A DNA stretch of 64,000 bases, from assembly GCF_020715685.1 (NCBI RefSeq), contig NZ_CP085840.1, positions 620,001-684,000 of the forward strand. Direction: 5' to 3'. Shown one piece after another: positions 8,220 to 16,970 of the stretch. Every line of letters starts with the position of its first letter. The stretch's first letter is position 1. The notes under the pieces are model-generated. The model saw only the letters and a program-made list of their open reading frames with translations, was not told where the DNA came from and did not search any database. The stretch is from Dermatobacter hominis. Its GTDB lineage: Bacteria > Actinomycetota > Acidimicrobiia > Acidimicrobiales > Microtrichaceae. A program made the translations under genes and the position numbers.

Positions 8220-9512
8220 CTAGCTCCGCAGGTAGCCGAGCTGGCGGGCCTCGTCGGCCAGCCGCTCGCGGTGGTCGGGGTGGGCGATCGCGACCAGCCG
8301 CTCCGCCCGCTGGGCGAGCGACGCGCCGCGCAGCTCGGCCACGCCCCACTCGGTGACCACCTTGTCGACGGTGTTCTTGAGCGTCGTCACGACCGAGCCG
8401 GGGGTCAGGCAGCTCACGATGCGGCTCCGGCCGTCCCGGGTCGTCGAGCGGGTGACGAGGAACGCCGAGCCCTCGGCGCTGTACATGGCGCCGCGGGCGA
8501 AGTCGGCCTGCCCTCCCGACCCCGACCAGTAGCGCCCGGCGATCGTCTCGGAGGCGGCCTGGCCCAGCACGTCGACCTCCGTCGTCGCGTTGATCGACAC
8601 CATCCGGGGCTCCTGCGCGATCACCCGGGGGTCGTTGACCCAGTCGACGGCCAGCAGCTCGACGACCGGGTTGCCGTCGAGGAAGTCGTAGAGGCGGCGA
8701 GTCCCGAGCGCGAACGTGGTCACGCTGCGGTTGGAGTGCCGGCCCTTGTGGACGCCGTTGACCACGCCGGACTCGACGAGGTCGACGAAGCCGTCGGAGA
8801 ACAGCTCGGTGTGCACCCCGAGGTCCTTGTGGCCGCTGAGCGACGCGAGCACGGCGTTGGGGATCGAGCCGATGCCCGCCTGGATCGTGGCGCGGTCCGG
8901 GATCCGCTCCGCGACGAGCCCGGCGATGGCCTGGTCGACGGCGTCGGGCTCGGCCGGCTCCACCTCGATCAGCGGCCGGTCGGCCCGGCACCAGCCCGCG
9001 ACCTGCGAGACGTGCACCGTGTTGTGGCCGAACGTGCGGGGCATGTGCTCGTTGGCCTCGAGGAACACCGGCCAGGTGCCGAGGAAGCGCCCGACGTAGT
9101 CGGCGTTCGTGCCGAGGCTGAAGTACCCGTGGCGGTCCGGCAGGGACGAGGCCGCCAGGATCAGCGGGCGGCGCACCGAGTGGCGCAGGAGGTGCGGCAC
9201 CTCGCTGAAGTGCGCCGGCACGAGGTCGATCCCGCCCTCGAGGAAGTGGCGCCGGGTGACGGCCGAGAGGAAGTACGAGACGTGCCGGAGCCGGTCGCCG
9301 TAGCGCCCGTCGAGGTAGCCCCGGTCGACCAGCGCGTGCATCTGGTGGACCCGGACGCCGTCGACCTCGCCGGCGGCGGCCGCCGCCTCGACGGCATCGA
9401 GCACCGACCGGGGCTCGCCCACCGCCAGCGGGACGATGAGGTCGCTGTCGTCGGCGATGAGCTCGACGACGGCCTCGGGCGGCACCGCCTCCCCTCCGAG
9501 CGGCGCCCCCAT
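8220..9512 (-). CDS. Acetyl-CoA hydrolase/CoA-transferase family protein
   Basis: Family I CoA-transferase/hydrolase of the Cat1 / 4-hydroxybutyrate CoA-transferase type, 430 residues. Seen: the N-terminal Rossmann-like half (FLEGGIDLVPAHFSEVP), the active-site Glu in VHTELFSDG with the preceding GIGSIPNAVL, and the C-terminal GGQADFARGA CoA-binding segment. It exchanges or hydrolyses short-chain acyl-CoAs; the exact substrate is not readable. It lies 6 nt downstream of the CMD-like gene, so the two form an operon. Confidence 0.88.
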   Translation of the reverse strand: MGAPLGGEAVPPEAVVELIADDSDLIVPLAVGEPRSVLDAVEAAAAAGEVDGVRVHQMHALVDRGYLDGRYGDRLRHVSYFLSAVTRRHFLEGGIDLVPAHFSEVPHLLRHSVRRPLILAASSLPDRHGYFSLGTNADYVGRFLGTWPVFLEANEHMPRTFGHNTVHVSQVAGWCRADRPLIEVEPAEPDAVDQAIAGLVAERIPDRATIQAGIGSIPNAVLASLSGHKDLGVHTELFSDGFVDLVESGVVNGVHKGRHSNRSVTTFALGTRRLYDFLDGNPVVELLAVDWVNDPRVIAQEPRMVSINATTEVDVLGQAASETIAGRYWSGSGGQADFARGAMYSAEGSAFLVTRSTTRDGRSRIVSCLTPGSVVTTLKNTVDKVVTEWGVAELRGASLAQRAERLVAIAHPDHRERLADEARQLGYLRS

Positions 9513-9518
9513 CGGAGA

Positions 9519-9866
9519 TCAGTCGGCCACGAGGGTGGCCACGGCCTCGAGGTAGCGGGCGGTGCCGATGATGGGGGCGATCGCGACCAGGACCGCGTCG
9601 AGCTCGTCCGCGCTCACCTCGTCGTCCATGAGCTCGAGGTTGACCTCCCAGCCGAGCTTCGGCATCCCGACGGCGGCCATGGCTGCGACCCGGACGAGGT
9701 GCAGCGTCCGGAGGTCGAGCGCGGCGGCGTCCTGGACGACGTTGCCGTTGAGCTTGGCGGCGACGGCGAGGGCGTTGGGCAGGTCGGCGATCCGGGCCCG
9801 GATCTCCTCGATCTCCGCCCGCTCCTCGGCCTCGATGTCCTCTGGGCTGGTGGTCTCGTCGCTCAC
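9519..9866 (-). CDS. Carboxymuconolactone decarboxylase-like small protein without cysteine
   Basis: 115-residue helical protein resembling the CMD/AhpD fold: LRTLHLVRVAAMAAVG, then DEVSADELDAVLVAIAPIIGTARYLEAV. It has no cysteine at all, so it lacks the redox CxxC of AhpD-type members and cannot act by that chemistry. The GTG start at 9866 has GGAGG 4 nt upstream. It is the first gene of an operon with the CoA-transferase (6 nt gap), suggesting a role in the same acyl-CoA pathway. The family assignment is moderate. Confidence 0.7.
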   Translation of the reverse strand: MSDETTSPEDIEAEERAEIEEIRARIADLPNALAVAAKLNGNVVQDAAALDLRTLHLVRVAAMAAVGMPKLGWEVNLELMDDEVSADELDAVLVAIAPIIGTARYLEAVATLVAD

Positions 9867-9988
9867 GACGCCTCCGGGGGCTGGTCGTCGCCGCCCCGCG
9901 GATCGGGGCCACGTCCGGGGCCCACGCTACCGGGCCGTCCCGCCGCTCCAGCGGTCCGCGCCGACCGCGCCGCTCGACGGGGTCGGTG

Positions 9989-10714
9989 TCACCGGATCCG
10001 CTGGAACCCCTCGTCGAACAGGTCGACCAGGTCGTCGACGGTCTCGAACGCCGACGCGGGCACCCATCGCCCCCACGGGCGGTTCCACCAGTCGTCGACG
10101 GGCCGGCCGTCGGCGTCGACGGCGAAGCCCTGCCAGCCGACGTACGCGTACGGGTCCGGGTCGGCGTCGTCGCCCGGCGACACGCCGACCACGATCTCGC
10201 CCCGCACCTCGTCGGGCACGGTCACGGCCAGGTCGAAGTGCTCCGGCCACAGGATCGGCTCGGTCGACAGCTCGCCGTGCACGGCCACGAACCGGTCGAG
10301 CGCGACGGCCCCGAACTCGTACCAGTCGGCGATCGTCGCCACGCAGGCCTCGTCGAGTTCGAGCACCCGGTCGGGCTCGATCGGGGTCGCCGGGGTGTAC
10401 ACCGGCGGGGCCCCGGGCTCGATCCCGAGCACCGCCGCCGCAGCCCGCACGGTGGAGACGGGTTCCGCCGTGCGCTCCTCGCCGACGATGAGGACGATCT
10501 CGGTGCGCTCGACCCGGGCGCAGCGCTTGGCGCCCTCGACGATGGCCCAGGGGGTCCCGATGCCACCCGGGGTCGGGCGGAGGCCGATCCGGCCCGTGTA
10601 GCGGTACTCGTCGGCGGCGAGCACCTGCTCGGCGAGGGCGTGGAGGCCCCGCCGGGTCCGGTCGAACGCCTCCCGGTCGACGGCCGGGACGTCTGCGAGG
10701 GGGTTGGTCGGCAC
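9989..10714 (-). CDS. Conserved hypothetical protein (241 aa)
   Basis: I do not recognise the function. Soluble protein with no signal or membrane segment; Trp-rich C-terminal part (WWNRPWGRWVPASAFETVDDL) and a central ILWPEHFDLAVTVP stretch that recalls an actinobacterial DUF family, not firmly. The GTG start at 10714 has a weak TAGACC box 6 nt before it. It stands alone, divergent from the FAD oxidase gene. Confidence 0.7.
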   Translation of the reverse strand: MPTNPLADVPAVDREAFDRTRRGLHALAEQVLAADEYRYTGRIGLRPTPGGIGTPWAIVEGAKRCARVERTEIVLIVGEERTAEPVSTVRAAAAVLGIEPGAPPVYTPATPIEPDRVLELDEACVATIADWYEFGAVALDRFVAVHGELSTEPILWPEHFDLAVTVPDEVRGEIVVGVSPGDDADPDPYAYVGWQGFAVDADGRPVDDWWNRPWGRWVPASAFETVDDLVDLFDEGFQRIR

Positions 10715-10828
10715 GTGTCCGGTCTACCCGATCGACCGGGGGCGGGCTCCCCGCGGGCCGGGGGCGGCGCGGCGCCTGCTGCTAGAACCGGTGCCGGGAT
10801 CGCACCCACGGGACGCAAGGGGGCACAC

Positions 10829-12220
10829 ATGGGCGGCGGCGAGAACGACCGGGACCTGCTGGACGCGCTGGCGGCCGTCGTCGGGCCCGACCGGGTGCTC
10901 GGGCCCGATGACGCGGGCGAGGACTACGAGCACGACGAGTGCTTGACCGTCGCCCCCCGCCGTCCGGCCGCGGTCGTCCTGCCGGAGACCACCGAGGAGG
11001 TCGCTGCGGTGGTCCGCCTCGCCGCCGGACGGGGCGTGCCGATCACCGCCCGCGGCAGCGGGACCGGGCTGTCGGGCGCCGCCACGCCCGCCGACGGCGC
11101 GATCGTCGTCAGCTTCGAGCGCATGGCCGCGGTCCTCGAGCTCGACACCGACAACCACGTCGCGGTGGTCCAGCCCGGGCTCCGCCTGAACGAGCTCGAC
11201 GAGGTCACCGCGGCCGCCGGGCTCGTCTACCCCGTGTACCCCGGCGAGTACTCGGCCAGCCTGGGCGGCAACATCGCCACCAACGCCGGCGGCATGCGGG
11301 CGGTGAAGTACGGCGTGACCCGGCACCAGGTGCTCGGCCTCGAGCTCGTGCTCGCCGACGGGTCGATCGTCCGCACCGGCGGCAAGTTCGTGAAGGCCAC
11401 GACCGGCTACGACCTCACGCAGCTGGTGATCGGCAGCGAGGGCACGCTGGCGCTCGTGACCGAGGCGACGCTGCGCCTGTACCCCAGGCCGGAGCACCAG
11501 GCGACCGTCCTGGCCCCGTTCACGACCCTCGACGAGGTGACCGCCGCGGTGCCGCGCATCATCGACTCGGGCGTCGGGCCGCTGATCCTCGAGTACATCG
11601 ACATCCTCACCATGTCGGCGGTGGCCAGCTTCACCGGTCTGGAGCTCGGCATCCCCCAGGAGATCAAGGACACCGCGCTCGCCTACCTGGTCGTGATGCT
11701 GGAGAACACCGATCCGACCCGCCTCGACGACGACATCCACTCGGTCGCGAGCCAGCTCCACGAGCTCGGTGCGATCGACGCCTACGTGCTCCCGCCCGCG
11801 GCGGCGGGCCAGCTCATCGACGCCCGGGAGAAGGCCTTCTGGATGGCGAAGGCCAACGGCGCCGACGACATCGTCGACATCGTCGTGCCCCGGGCGCAGA
11901 TCCCCGAGTTCATGGAGAAGGTGGCGGCGCTGGCGGCCGAGCACGAGGCCTGGATCGCGGGCTGCGGCCACGCCGGCGACGGCAACGTCCACCTCGGCAT
12001 CTTCTGCGCCGACGACCAGCGGCGGTCGCGCCTGCTGAGCGCACTGTTCGCCGCGGGCGTCGGCCTCGGCGGCGCCATCTCCGGCGAGCACGGCATCGGC
12101 GAGGCGAAGCAGGCGTACTTCCTGGAGCTCGAGGACCCGGCCAAGGTGGCGCTGATGCGCCGCATCAAGGCCGCCTTCGACCCCGACGGCATCCTCAACC
12201 CCGGCACCCTGCTGGGCTGA
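10829..12220 (+). CDS. FAD-linked oxidase (GlcD/D-lactate dehydrogenase family)
   Basis: Flavoprotein dehydrogenase for a 2-hydroxy acid such as glycolate or D-lactate. 463 residues: PCMH-type FAD domain with ARGSGTGLSGAA, GGNIATNAGG and GSEGTLALVTEATL, then the C-terminal domain with GCGHAGDGNVHLGIF and SGEHGIGEAKQAYF (VAO family). The start at ATG 10829 has AAGGGGG upstream; the same frame is open further left without support. It is followed after 52 nt by the ThDP enzyme. Glycolate oxidation feeding a glyoxylate-using ThDP enzyme is an attractive but unproven reading. Confidence 0.9.
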   Translation: MGGGENDRDLLDALAAVVGPDRVLGPDDAGEDYEHDECLTVAPRRPAAVVLPETTEEVAAVVRLAAGRGVPITARGSGTGLSGAATPADGAIVVSFERMAAVLELDTDNHVAVVQPGLRLNELDEVTAAAGLVYPVYPGEYSASLGGNIATNAGGMRAVKYGVTRHQVLGLELVLADGSIVRTGGKFVKATTGYDLTQLVIGSEGTLALVTEATLRLYPRPEHQATVLAPFTTLDEVTAAVPRIIDSGVGPLILEYIDILTMSAVASFTGLELGIPQEIKDTALAYLVVMLENTDPTRLDDDIHSVASQLHELGAIDAYVLPPAAAGQLIDAREKAFWMAKANGADDIVDIVVPRAQIPEFMEKVAALAAEHEAWIAGCGHAGDGNVHLGIFCADDQRRSRLLSALFAAGVGLGGAISGEHGIGEAKQAYFLELEDPAKVALMRRIKAAFDPDGILNPGTLLG

Positions 12221-12272
12221 CCCTCCACTCCGCGGCCCCCGGGCCCGCGACGGACGCGAAAGGCACCCACAG

Positions 12273-13820
12273 ATGAACGGCGCACAGGCCATGATCCGGA
12301 CCCTCGTGGACTCCGGTGTGGACGTCTGCTTCATGAACCCCGGCACGTCGGAGATGCACTTCGTGCACGCGCTCGACGCCGTGCCCGAGATGCGCGGGGT
12401 GCTCGCGCTCTTCGAGGGGGTCGCGACCGGCGCCGCCGACGGCTACGCCCGGATGGCCGACAAGCCCGCTGCGGTGCTCCTCCACCTCGGGCCGGGCCTC
12501 GGCAACGGGCTGGCCAACCTGCACAACGCCCGGCGGGCCGAGGTGCCGATCGTCAACGTCGTCGGCGACCACGCCACCTACCACGCCAAGTACGACGCGC
12601 CGCTGCAGTCCGACATCGCCTCGATCGCGAAGGGCGTGTCGACCTGGGTCCGCAGCGTCGAGTCGCCCGAGTCGCTGGCCCGCGACACCGCCGACGCCGT
12701 CGCCGCCTCCTACGGCGCCCCGGGGCAGGTCGCCACGCTGATCGTCCCGGCGGACACGTGCTGGCTCGACTCACCGGGCCCGGTGGGGCCGTCGGCGATC
12801 TCCGGGCCGTCGACGGTCCCGTCGGAGCGCATCGAGGACCTCGCCGCGGTGCTCCGCAGCGGTGAGCCCGCGGCCCTGCTCGTGGGCGGCTCCGCGATGC
12901 GACGGGGCCCGCTCCGCGACGCGGCGCGCGTCGGGGTGGCGACCGGGGCGAAGGTGCTCAGCGAGACGTTCCCGACCCGCGCCGAGCGCGGGGCCGGCAC
13001 CCCTGCGGTCGACCGGCTCGCCTACCTGGCCGAGTTCGCCCAGATGCAGATGGAGGGGCTCCGTCACCTGGTGCTGGTCGACGCCGCGCACCCCGTGTCG
13101 TTCTTCGCCTACCCCGACAAGGCGTCGGACCTGGTGCCCGAGGGCTGCCAGGTGCACGTGCTGTCGGCGCCCGACGAGGACGCCCCCGCCGCGCTGGCCG
13201 CGCTCGCCGCGGCGCTCGACGCGCCCGACGACCCGCCGGTTATCGAGGCGTCGCGCCCCGACCGCCCGACCGGTCCGTTGAACGCCGAGACGATGGCCGC
13301 CGCCCTGGGGGCGCTCCTCCCCGAGGGGGCGATCGTCGCCGACGAGGGCAACACCACCGGCCTGTTCGCGCAGGGCGCCACCGCCGGCGCCCCGCCGCAC
13401 GACTGGCTGACCCTGACCGGCGGCGCGATCGGCTACGGCCTGCCTGCGGCCACCGGGGCGGCGGTCGCCGCCCCCGACCGCAAGGTCATCTGCCTCGAGG
13501 CCGACGGCTCGGCCATGTACACCGCCCAGGCGCTGTGGACGCAGGCCCGGGAGGGCCTCGACGTCACGACCGTCATCCTGAACAACGGTTCGTACGCGGT
13601 GCTCAACATGGAGCTGTCCCGCGTCGGCGCCGGCGATCCCGGTCCCCGGGCGCTGTCGATGCTCGACATCCCCGGTCTCGACTTCGTCTCCCTGGCCACG
13701 TCGATGGGCGTGCCGGGCACCCGGGCGACGACCGCCGAGGAGTTCACCGAGCAGCTCGAGGCGGCCATCGCCATACCCGGCCCGGCGCTCGTCGAGGCGG
13801 TCGTGCCGAGCACCCTCTGA
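12273..13820 (+). CDS. ThDP-dependent enzyme, acetolactate synthase large-subunit-like
   Basis: 515 residues, with N-terminal PYR domain including the catalytic-type Glu in ALFEGVATGAADGYAR, a central domain, and a C-terminal ThDP/metal-binding domain EADGSAMYTAQALWTQ ... ILNNGSY. The first Gly of the usual GDG is Ala here. True IlvB enzymes are longer and carry FAD; this shorter form is often annotated as acetolactate synthase but may be a decarboxylase or carboligase of the benzoylformate or glyoxylate type. No IlvN-like regulatory subunit is nearby. Co-oriented with the FAD oxidase, 52 nt away. Confidence 0.85.
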   Translation: MNGAQAMIRTLVDSGVDVCFMNPGTSEMHFVHALDAVPEMRGVLALFEGVATGAADGYARMADKPAAVLLHLGPGLGNGLANLHNARRAEVPIVNVVGDHATYHAKYDAPLQSDIASIAKGVSTWVRSVESPESLARDTADAVAASYGAPGQVATLIVPADTCWLDSPGPVGPSAISGPSTVPSERIEDLAAVLRSGEPAALLVGGSAMRRGPLRDAARVGVATGAKVLSETFPTRAERGAGTPAVDRLAYLAEFAQMQMEGLRHLVLVDAAHPVSFFAYPDKASDLVPEGCQVHVLSAPDEDAPAALAALAAALDAPDDPPVIEASRPDRPTGPLNAETMAAALGALLPEGAIVADEGNTTGLFAQGATAGAPPHDWLTLTGGAIGYGLPAATGAAVAAPDRKVICLEADGSAMYTAQALWTQAREGLDVTTVILNNGSYAVLNMELSRVGAGDPGPRALSMLDIPGLDFVSLATSMGVPGTRATTAEEFTEQLEAAIAIPGPALVEAVVPSTL

Positions 13821-13890
13821 CGGCCGGGCCGTCGCCGCAGAGCGACGCGCGCCACGTCCCGGACGCCGCCGGTCGGGTCGCGCCGACCCC

Positions 13891-13896
13891 TATCCT
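13891..13896 (+). promoter_or_regulatory. -10 box of polysaccharide deacetylase gene
   Basis: TATCCT 6 nt before the GTG start at 13903, no ribosome-binding site. Supports a leaderless GTG start. Confidence 0.5.
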
Positions 13897-13902
13897 GGCG
13901 AG

Positions 13903-14871
13903 GTGCCCCCCACGGACCTCCAGGAGCCCCGCGTCTCGCGCGCCGGCCTGGCGGACGAGCGGAGGGCCCGGGCCGGACGCCGGCTGCGGCGCGTGGCCCT
14001 GGTGGTCGCCGTGCTCCTGGTGGCGTCCGGCGCCACCGCCTTCGTGATGCTGCGGCGCTCCGACGAGGGCGAGCAGGCGACGCCCGACACGACCCCCCGG
14101 ACGTCGACCACGACGACCGCTCCCACCACGACCACGTCGACGACGACCACGCTGCCGCCGACGCCGACCTCGGTGCCCGGCGTGACCGTGGGCCCGCTCA
14201 TCGGCGGTCCGGGGCCGATCCCGGTCATCCACCGCGTGCCGACGACCGACCCCGTGGTGTTCATCACGATCGACGACGGCGCGTACGCCGATCCGCTGGC
14301 GCTCGACGTGATCCGCAACAAGCAGGTGCCGGTCACGCTGTTCCTCAACCAGGTCTACATGAAGGCCCACGGCGACTACTTCGAGCAGCTGCAGGACGCG
14401 GGCGCGGTGATCGGCTCGCACACGATGGACCACTCGAACCTGCGCGGGAAGGACCCGGCGACCCAGCACGCCCGGATCTGCGACCTGGTGCCCGAGTTCC
14501 AGGGCCGGTTCGGGGCGGCGCCCACGCTGTTCCGCCCGCCGTACGGCAACTACGACCCGGTGACGCTGCAGGAGGCGGCCTCGTGCGGGGTCAGGACCGT
14601 CGTGCACTGGTCGGCGACCGCCGACGGCGGGGCCATCGTGACCGCCGAGGGCCCGCTGCGGGCCGGCGACGTGATCCTCATGCACTTCAAGCCCGACCTC
14701 GGCCTGAAGCTCGAGTTCGTGCTCGCCCAGATCCAGGCGGCCGGGCTGCGGCCCGCCCGGCTCGTCGACTACCTCGAGTCCGCCCCGCCGGCGCCGCCGT
14801 CCCCGCCGCCCGAGACGACGGTCCCCGCTCCCCCGGCCCCCGCCACGACGATCCCGCCGCCGCCGGGGTGA
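13903..14871 (+). CDS. Membrane-anchored polysaccharide deacetylase (NodB domain)
   Basis: 322 residues: cytoplasmic Arg-rich N-terminus, one membrane segment (about 31-49), a Thr/Pro-rich linker (about 62-95), a NodB homology domain and a Pro-rich tail. Seen: TIDDG (metal/catalytic Asp pair, TFDDG in most relatives), SHTMDHSNL (HxxxH-type metal ligands), RPPYGNYD and the C-terminal LMH. Probably removes N-acetyl groups from a cell-wall glycan outside the membrane. The stop overlaps the GTG start of the helicase gene (GTGA), so the two are translationally coupled despite unrelated roles. Confidence 0.9.
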   Translation: MPPTDLQEPRVSRAGLADERRARAGRRLRRVALVVAVLLVASGATAFVMLRRSDEGEQATPDTTPRTSTTTTAPTTTTSTTTTLPPTPTSVPGVTVGPLIGGPGPIPVIHRVPTTDPVVFITIDDGAYADPLALDVIRNKQVPVTLFLNQVYMKAHGDYFEQLQDAGAVIGSHTMDHSNLRGKDPATQHARICDLVPEFQGRFGAAPTLFRPPYGNYDPVTLQEAASCGVRTVVHWSATADGGAIVTAEGPLRAGDVILMHFKPDLGLKLEFVLAQIQAAGLRPARLVDYLESAPPAPPSPPPETTVPAPPAPATTIPPPPG

Positions 14872-16916
14872 GCGGCCCGAGCGCGTTGGCCGCCCGTCCC
14901 ACCCCGTCCGAGCTGCTCGACCGCGTCGTCGCCTCCCTGCCCGCCGGCGAGGACCGGCCCCAGCAGCGCGAGATGGCCGACGCCGTGATGGCCGCGTTCG
15001 AGTCGGGCACGCACCTCTCGGTCCAGGGCCCCACCGGCGTCGGGAAGTCGGTGGCCTACCTGCTGCCCGCCGTCGCCCGTGCCGCGGCCGGGCACCGCAC
15101 GGTCGTCGTCACGTCGTCGAAGGCCCTGCAGGACCAGCTCGGCGGGGCCGACCTGCCGTTCCTCGCCGAGGTGCTCGACGTGCCGGTGCGCCACGCCGTC
15201 CTCAAGGGGCGCGCCAACTACCTCTGCCAGGCCGCCGTCGCCGAGACCCGCGTCCAGCTCCTCGGCCCCGGCGGCGAGCAGCACTCGCTCGACCTCGGCG
15301 AGGGGCTGGAGCCGTCCGGAGGTCCCGTGGCCGACGGCGACCCGGCGCTGCGGAAGGAGATCGAGTCGCTGCTCGACTGGGCCGAGGAGACGGCCACCGG
15401 CGAGCTGGCCGAGCTGTCGGACCCGCCCTCGGACGCCGCGTGGTCGGCGCTGTCGGTCGGACCCGGCGAGTGCGTCGGTGCCTCCCGCTGCTCGCACGCC
15501 GAGGAGTGCTTCTCCGAGCAGGCCCGCGAGCGCGCCGGTCGGGCCGACATCGTGGTGGTGAACGCCCACCTCTACGCCGCCCACGTGCAGGCCGGCGGCC
15601 AGCTGCTGCCCGAGCACGACCAGCTCGTGATCGACGAGGCCCACGAGTTCGAGGACGCCATGGTCGGCGCGCTGGGCGTGTCGATGACCGGCTGGCGACT
15701 GCGGAACCTGGCCGGCGTCCACGACCGCTGCGTCGCCGACGCGCCCACGGTCGGCATGGTCCTCGGCGCCTCGGCCGACGCGCTCGACGACGCCCTCGAC
15801 GCCGCCTACCGCGCGGCCACCGCCGACCGCGGGTCGGGGCGACTGACCGGCGAGCTCCCCGACGAGGTCGCCGAGGCGCTCACCCAGGCCGACCTGGCCG
15901 TGGACCGCGCCACCAGCAGCCTCCGCGAGGTCTCGAAGGCGGCGGGCCACGCCCCCGCCAGCACGGCCGCGCACCGGTTCGAGCGGGCGATCCGCACCGC
16001 CGACGCCGTCGCCGACTCGCTCCACGCGCTCCGGGGCGACCTGCACCCGGGCCAGGTGCGCTGGATCGCCGAGGGTCGCACCGGCCGGCACTCGCTCCAG
16101 CTGACGAGGATCGACATCGGCCCCACGCTGCGGGCGATGGCCTGGGAGCGCCGGGACCCCGACGACGACGGCGACGAGGAGGAGGGCGCGCCGGGGCCGA
16201 CCGTCGTGCTGTGCTCGGCCACGCTCGACCCCGGGACCGCCTGGCGGCTGGGGCTCGACGCGAAGTACCTGGCCGTCGACTCGCCGTTCGACTTCCGCCG
16301 CAACGGCCTCCTCTACGTCCCCCGCCTGCCCCGGCCGAGCTCCCAGGAGTGGCCCGACGCCGTGGCCGACGAGCTCGTCCACGTGCTCGAGCGCTGCGGC
16401 GGCCGCACGCTGGCGCTGTTCACGTCGCACCGGATGCTGCGGCGCTCGGTCGAGGCCGTGCGGGAGCGCCTGGGCGACATGGTGGTGCTGGCCCAGGGCG
16501 ACGCGCCGAACCGCGTCCTGCAGCAGCGGTTCCTCGACGACGAGCACGCCTCGCTCTTCGCCACCGCCAGCTTCTGGACCGGGATCTCCTCGCCCGGCAC
16601 GACGTGCTCCGCGGTCGTCGTCGACAAGATCCCGTTCCCCGTGCCGAGCGACCCGATCGTCGAGGCCCGCTGCGACGCGGTGGGCGACGAGCGGGCGTTC
16701 ATGGAGGTGTCGGTGCCGGCCGCCGGGGTGCAGCTCGCCCAGGGGGTCGGTCGCCTGATCCGCACCGCGACCGACCGCGGCGTCGTCGCCGTGCTCGACC
16801 CCCGGCTCGCCGAGGCGCGCTACCGCGCCCGGATCCTCGACCGCCTCCCCCGCATGCGCCGGACGCGCGACCGCGCCGACCTCGACGCGTTCATCGACTC
16901 GCTCGACCTCACCTGA
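14868..16916 (+). CDS. dinG: ATP-dependent helicase, DinG/XPD family
   Basis: Superfamily 2 5'-3' helicase of 682 residues. Seen: Walker A GPTGVGKS (54-61), DEAH box near 255-258, four iron-sulfur cysteines at 120, 202, 208 and 214, motif LCSATL, ALFTSHRML and the C-terminal GVGRLIRT. The GTG start lies inside a GTGA overlap with the upstream stop; the open frame continues further left but coupling fixes this start. Likely unwinds R-loops, D-loops or G-quadruplexes. Ends before a hairpin at 16927-16947. Confidence 0.92.
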   Translation: MSGPSALAARPTPSELLDRVVASLPAGEDRPQQREMADAVMAAFESGTHLSVQGPTGVGKSVAYLLPAVARAAAGHRTVVVTSSKALQDQLGGADLPFLAEVLDVPVRHAVLKGRANYLCQAAVAETRVQLLGPGGEQHSLDLGEGLEPSGGPVADGDPALRKEIESLLDWAEETATGELAELSDPPSDAAWSALSVGPGECVGASRCSHAEECFSEQARERAGRADIVVVNAHLYAAHVQAGGQLLPEHDQLVIDEAHEFEDAMVGALGVSMTGWRLRNLAGVHDRCVADAPTVGMVLGASADALDDALDAAYRAATADRGSGRLTGELPDEVAEALTQADLAVDRATSSLREVSKAAGHAPASTAAHRFERAIRTADAVADSLHALRGDLHPGQVRWIAEGRTGRHSLQLTRIDIGPTLRAMAWERRDPDDDGDEEEGAPGPTVVLCSATLDPGTAWRLGLDAKYLAVDSPFDFRRNGLLYVPRLPRPSSQEWPDAVADELVHVLERCGGRTLALFTSHRMLRRSVEAVRERLGDMVVLAQGDAPNRVLQQRFLDDEHASLFATASFWTGISSPGTTCSAVVVDKIPFPVPSDPIVEARCDAVGDERAFMEVSVPAAGVQLAQGVGRLIRTATDRGVVAVLDPRLAEARYRARILDRLPRMRRTRDRADLDAFIDSLDLT

Positions 16917-16926
16917 GCGGCTCTCG

Positions 16927-16947
16927 GCCCGACCCGCCCCGTCGGGC
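16927..16947. terminator. Hairpin between convergent genes
   Basis: Stem GCCCGAC/GTCGGGC (7 bp) with a 7-nt loop between the helicase and DapB-like gene ends. Confidence 0.5.
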
Positions 16948-16970
16948 TGGAGGGGGTTCGGACGCCGAGA

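Noticed and set aside
6868-9912. 1014-codon minus-strand frame spanning the hydrolase and CoA-transferase region
   Set aside because: Only its last 411 codons form the serine hydrolase; the rest is an out-of-frame shadow of the CoA-transferase and CMD-like genes.
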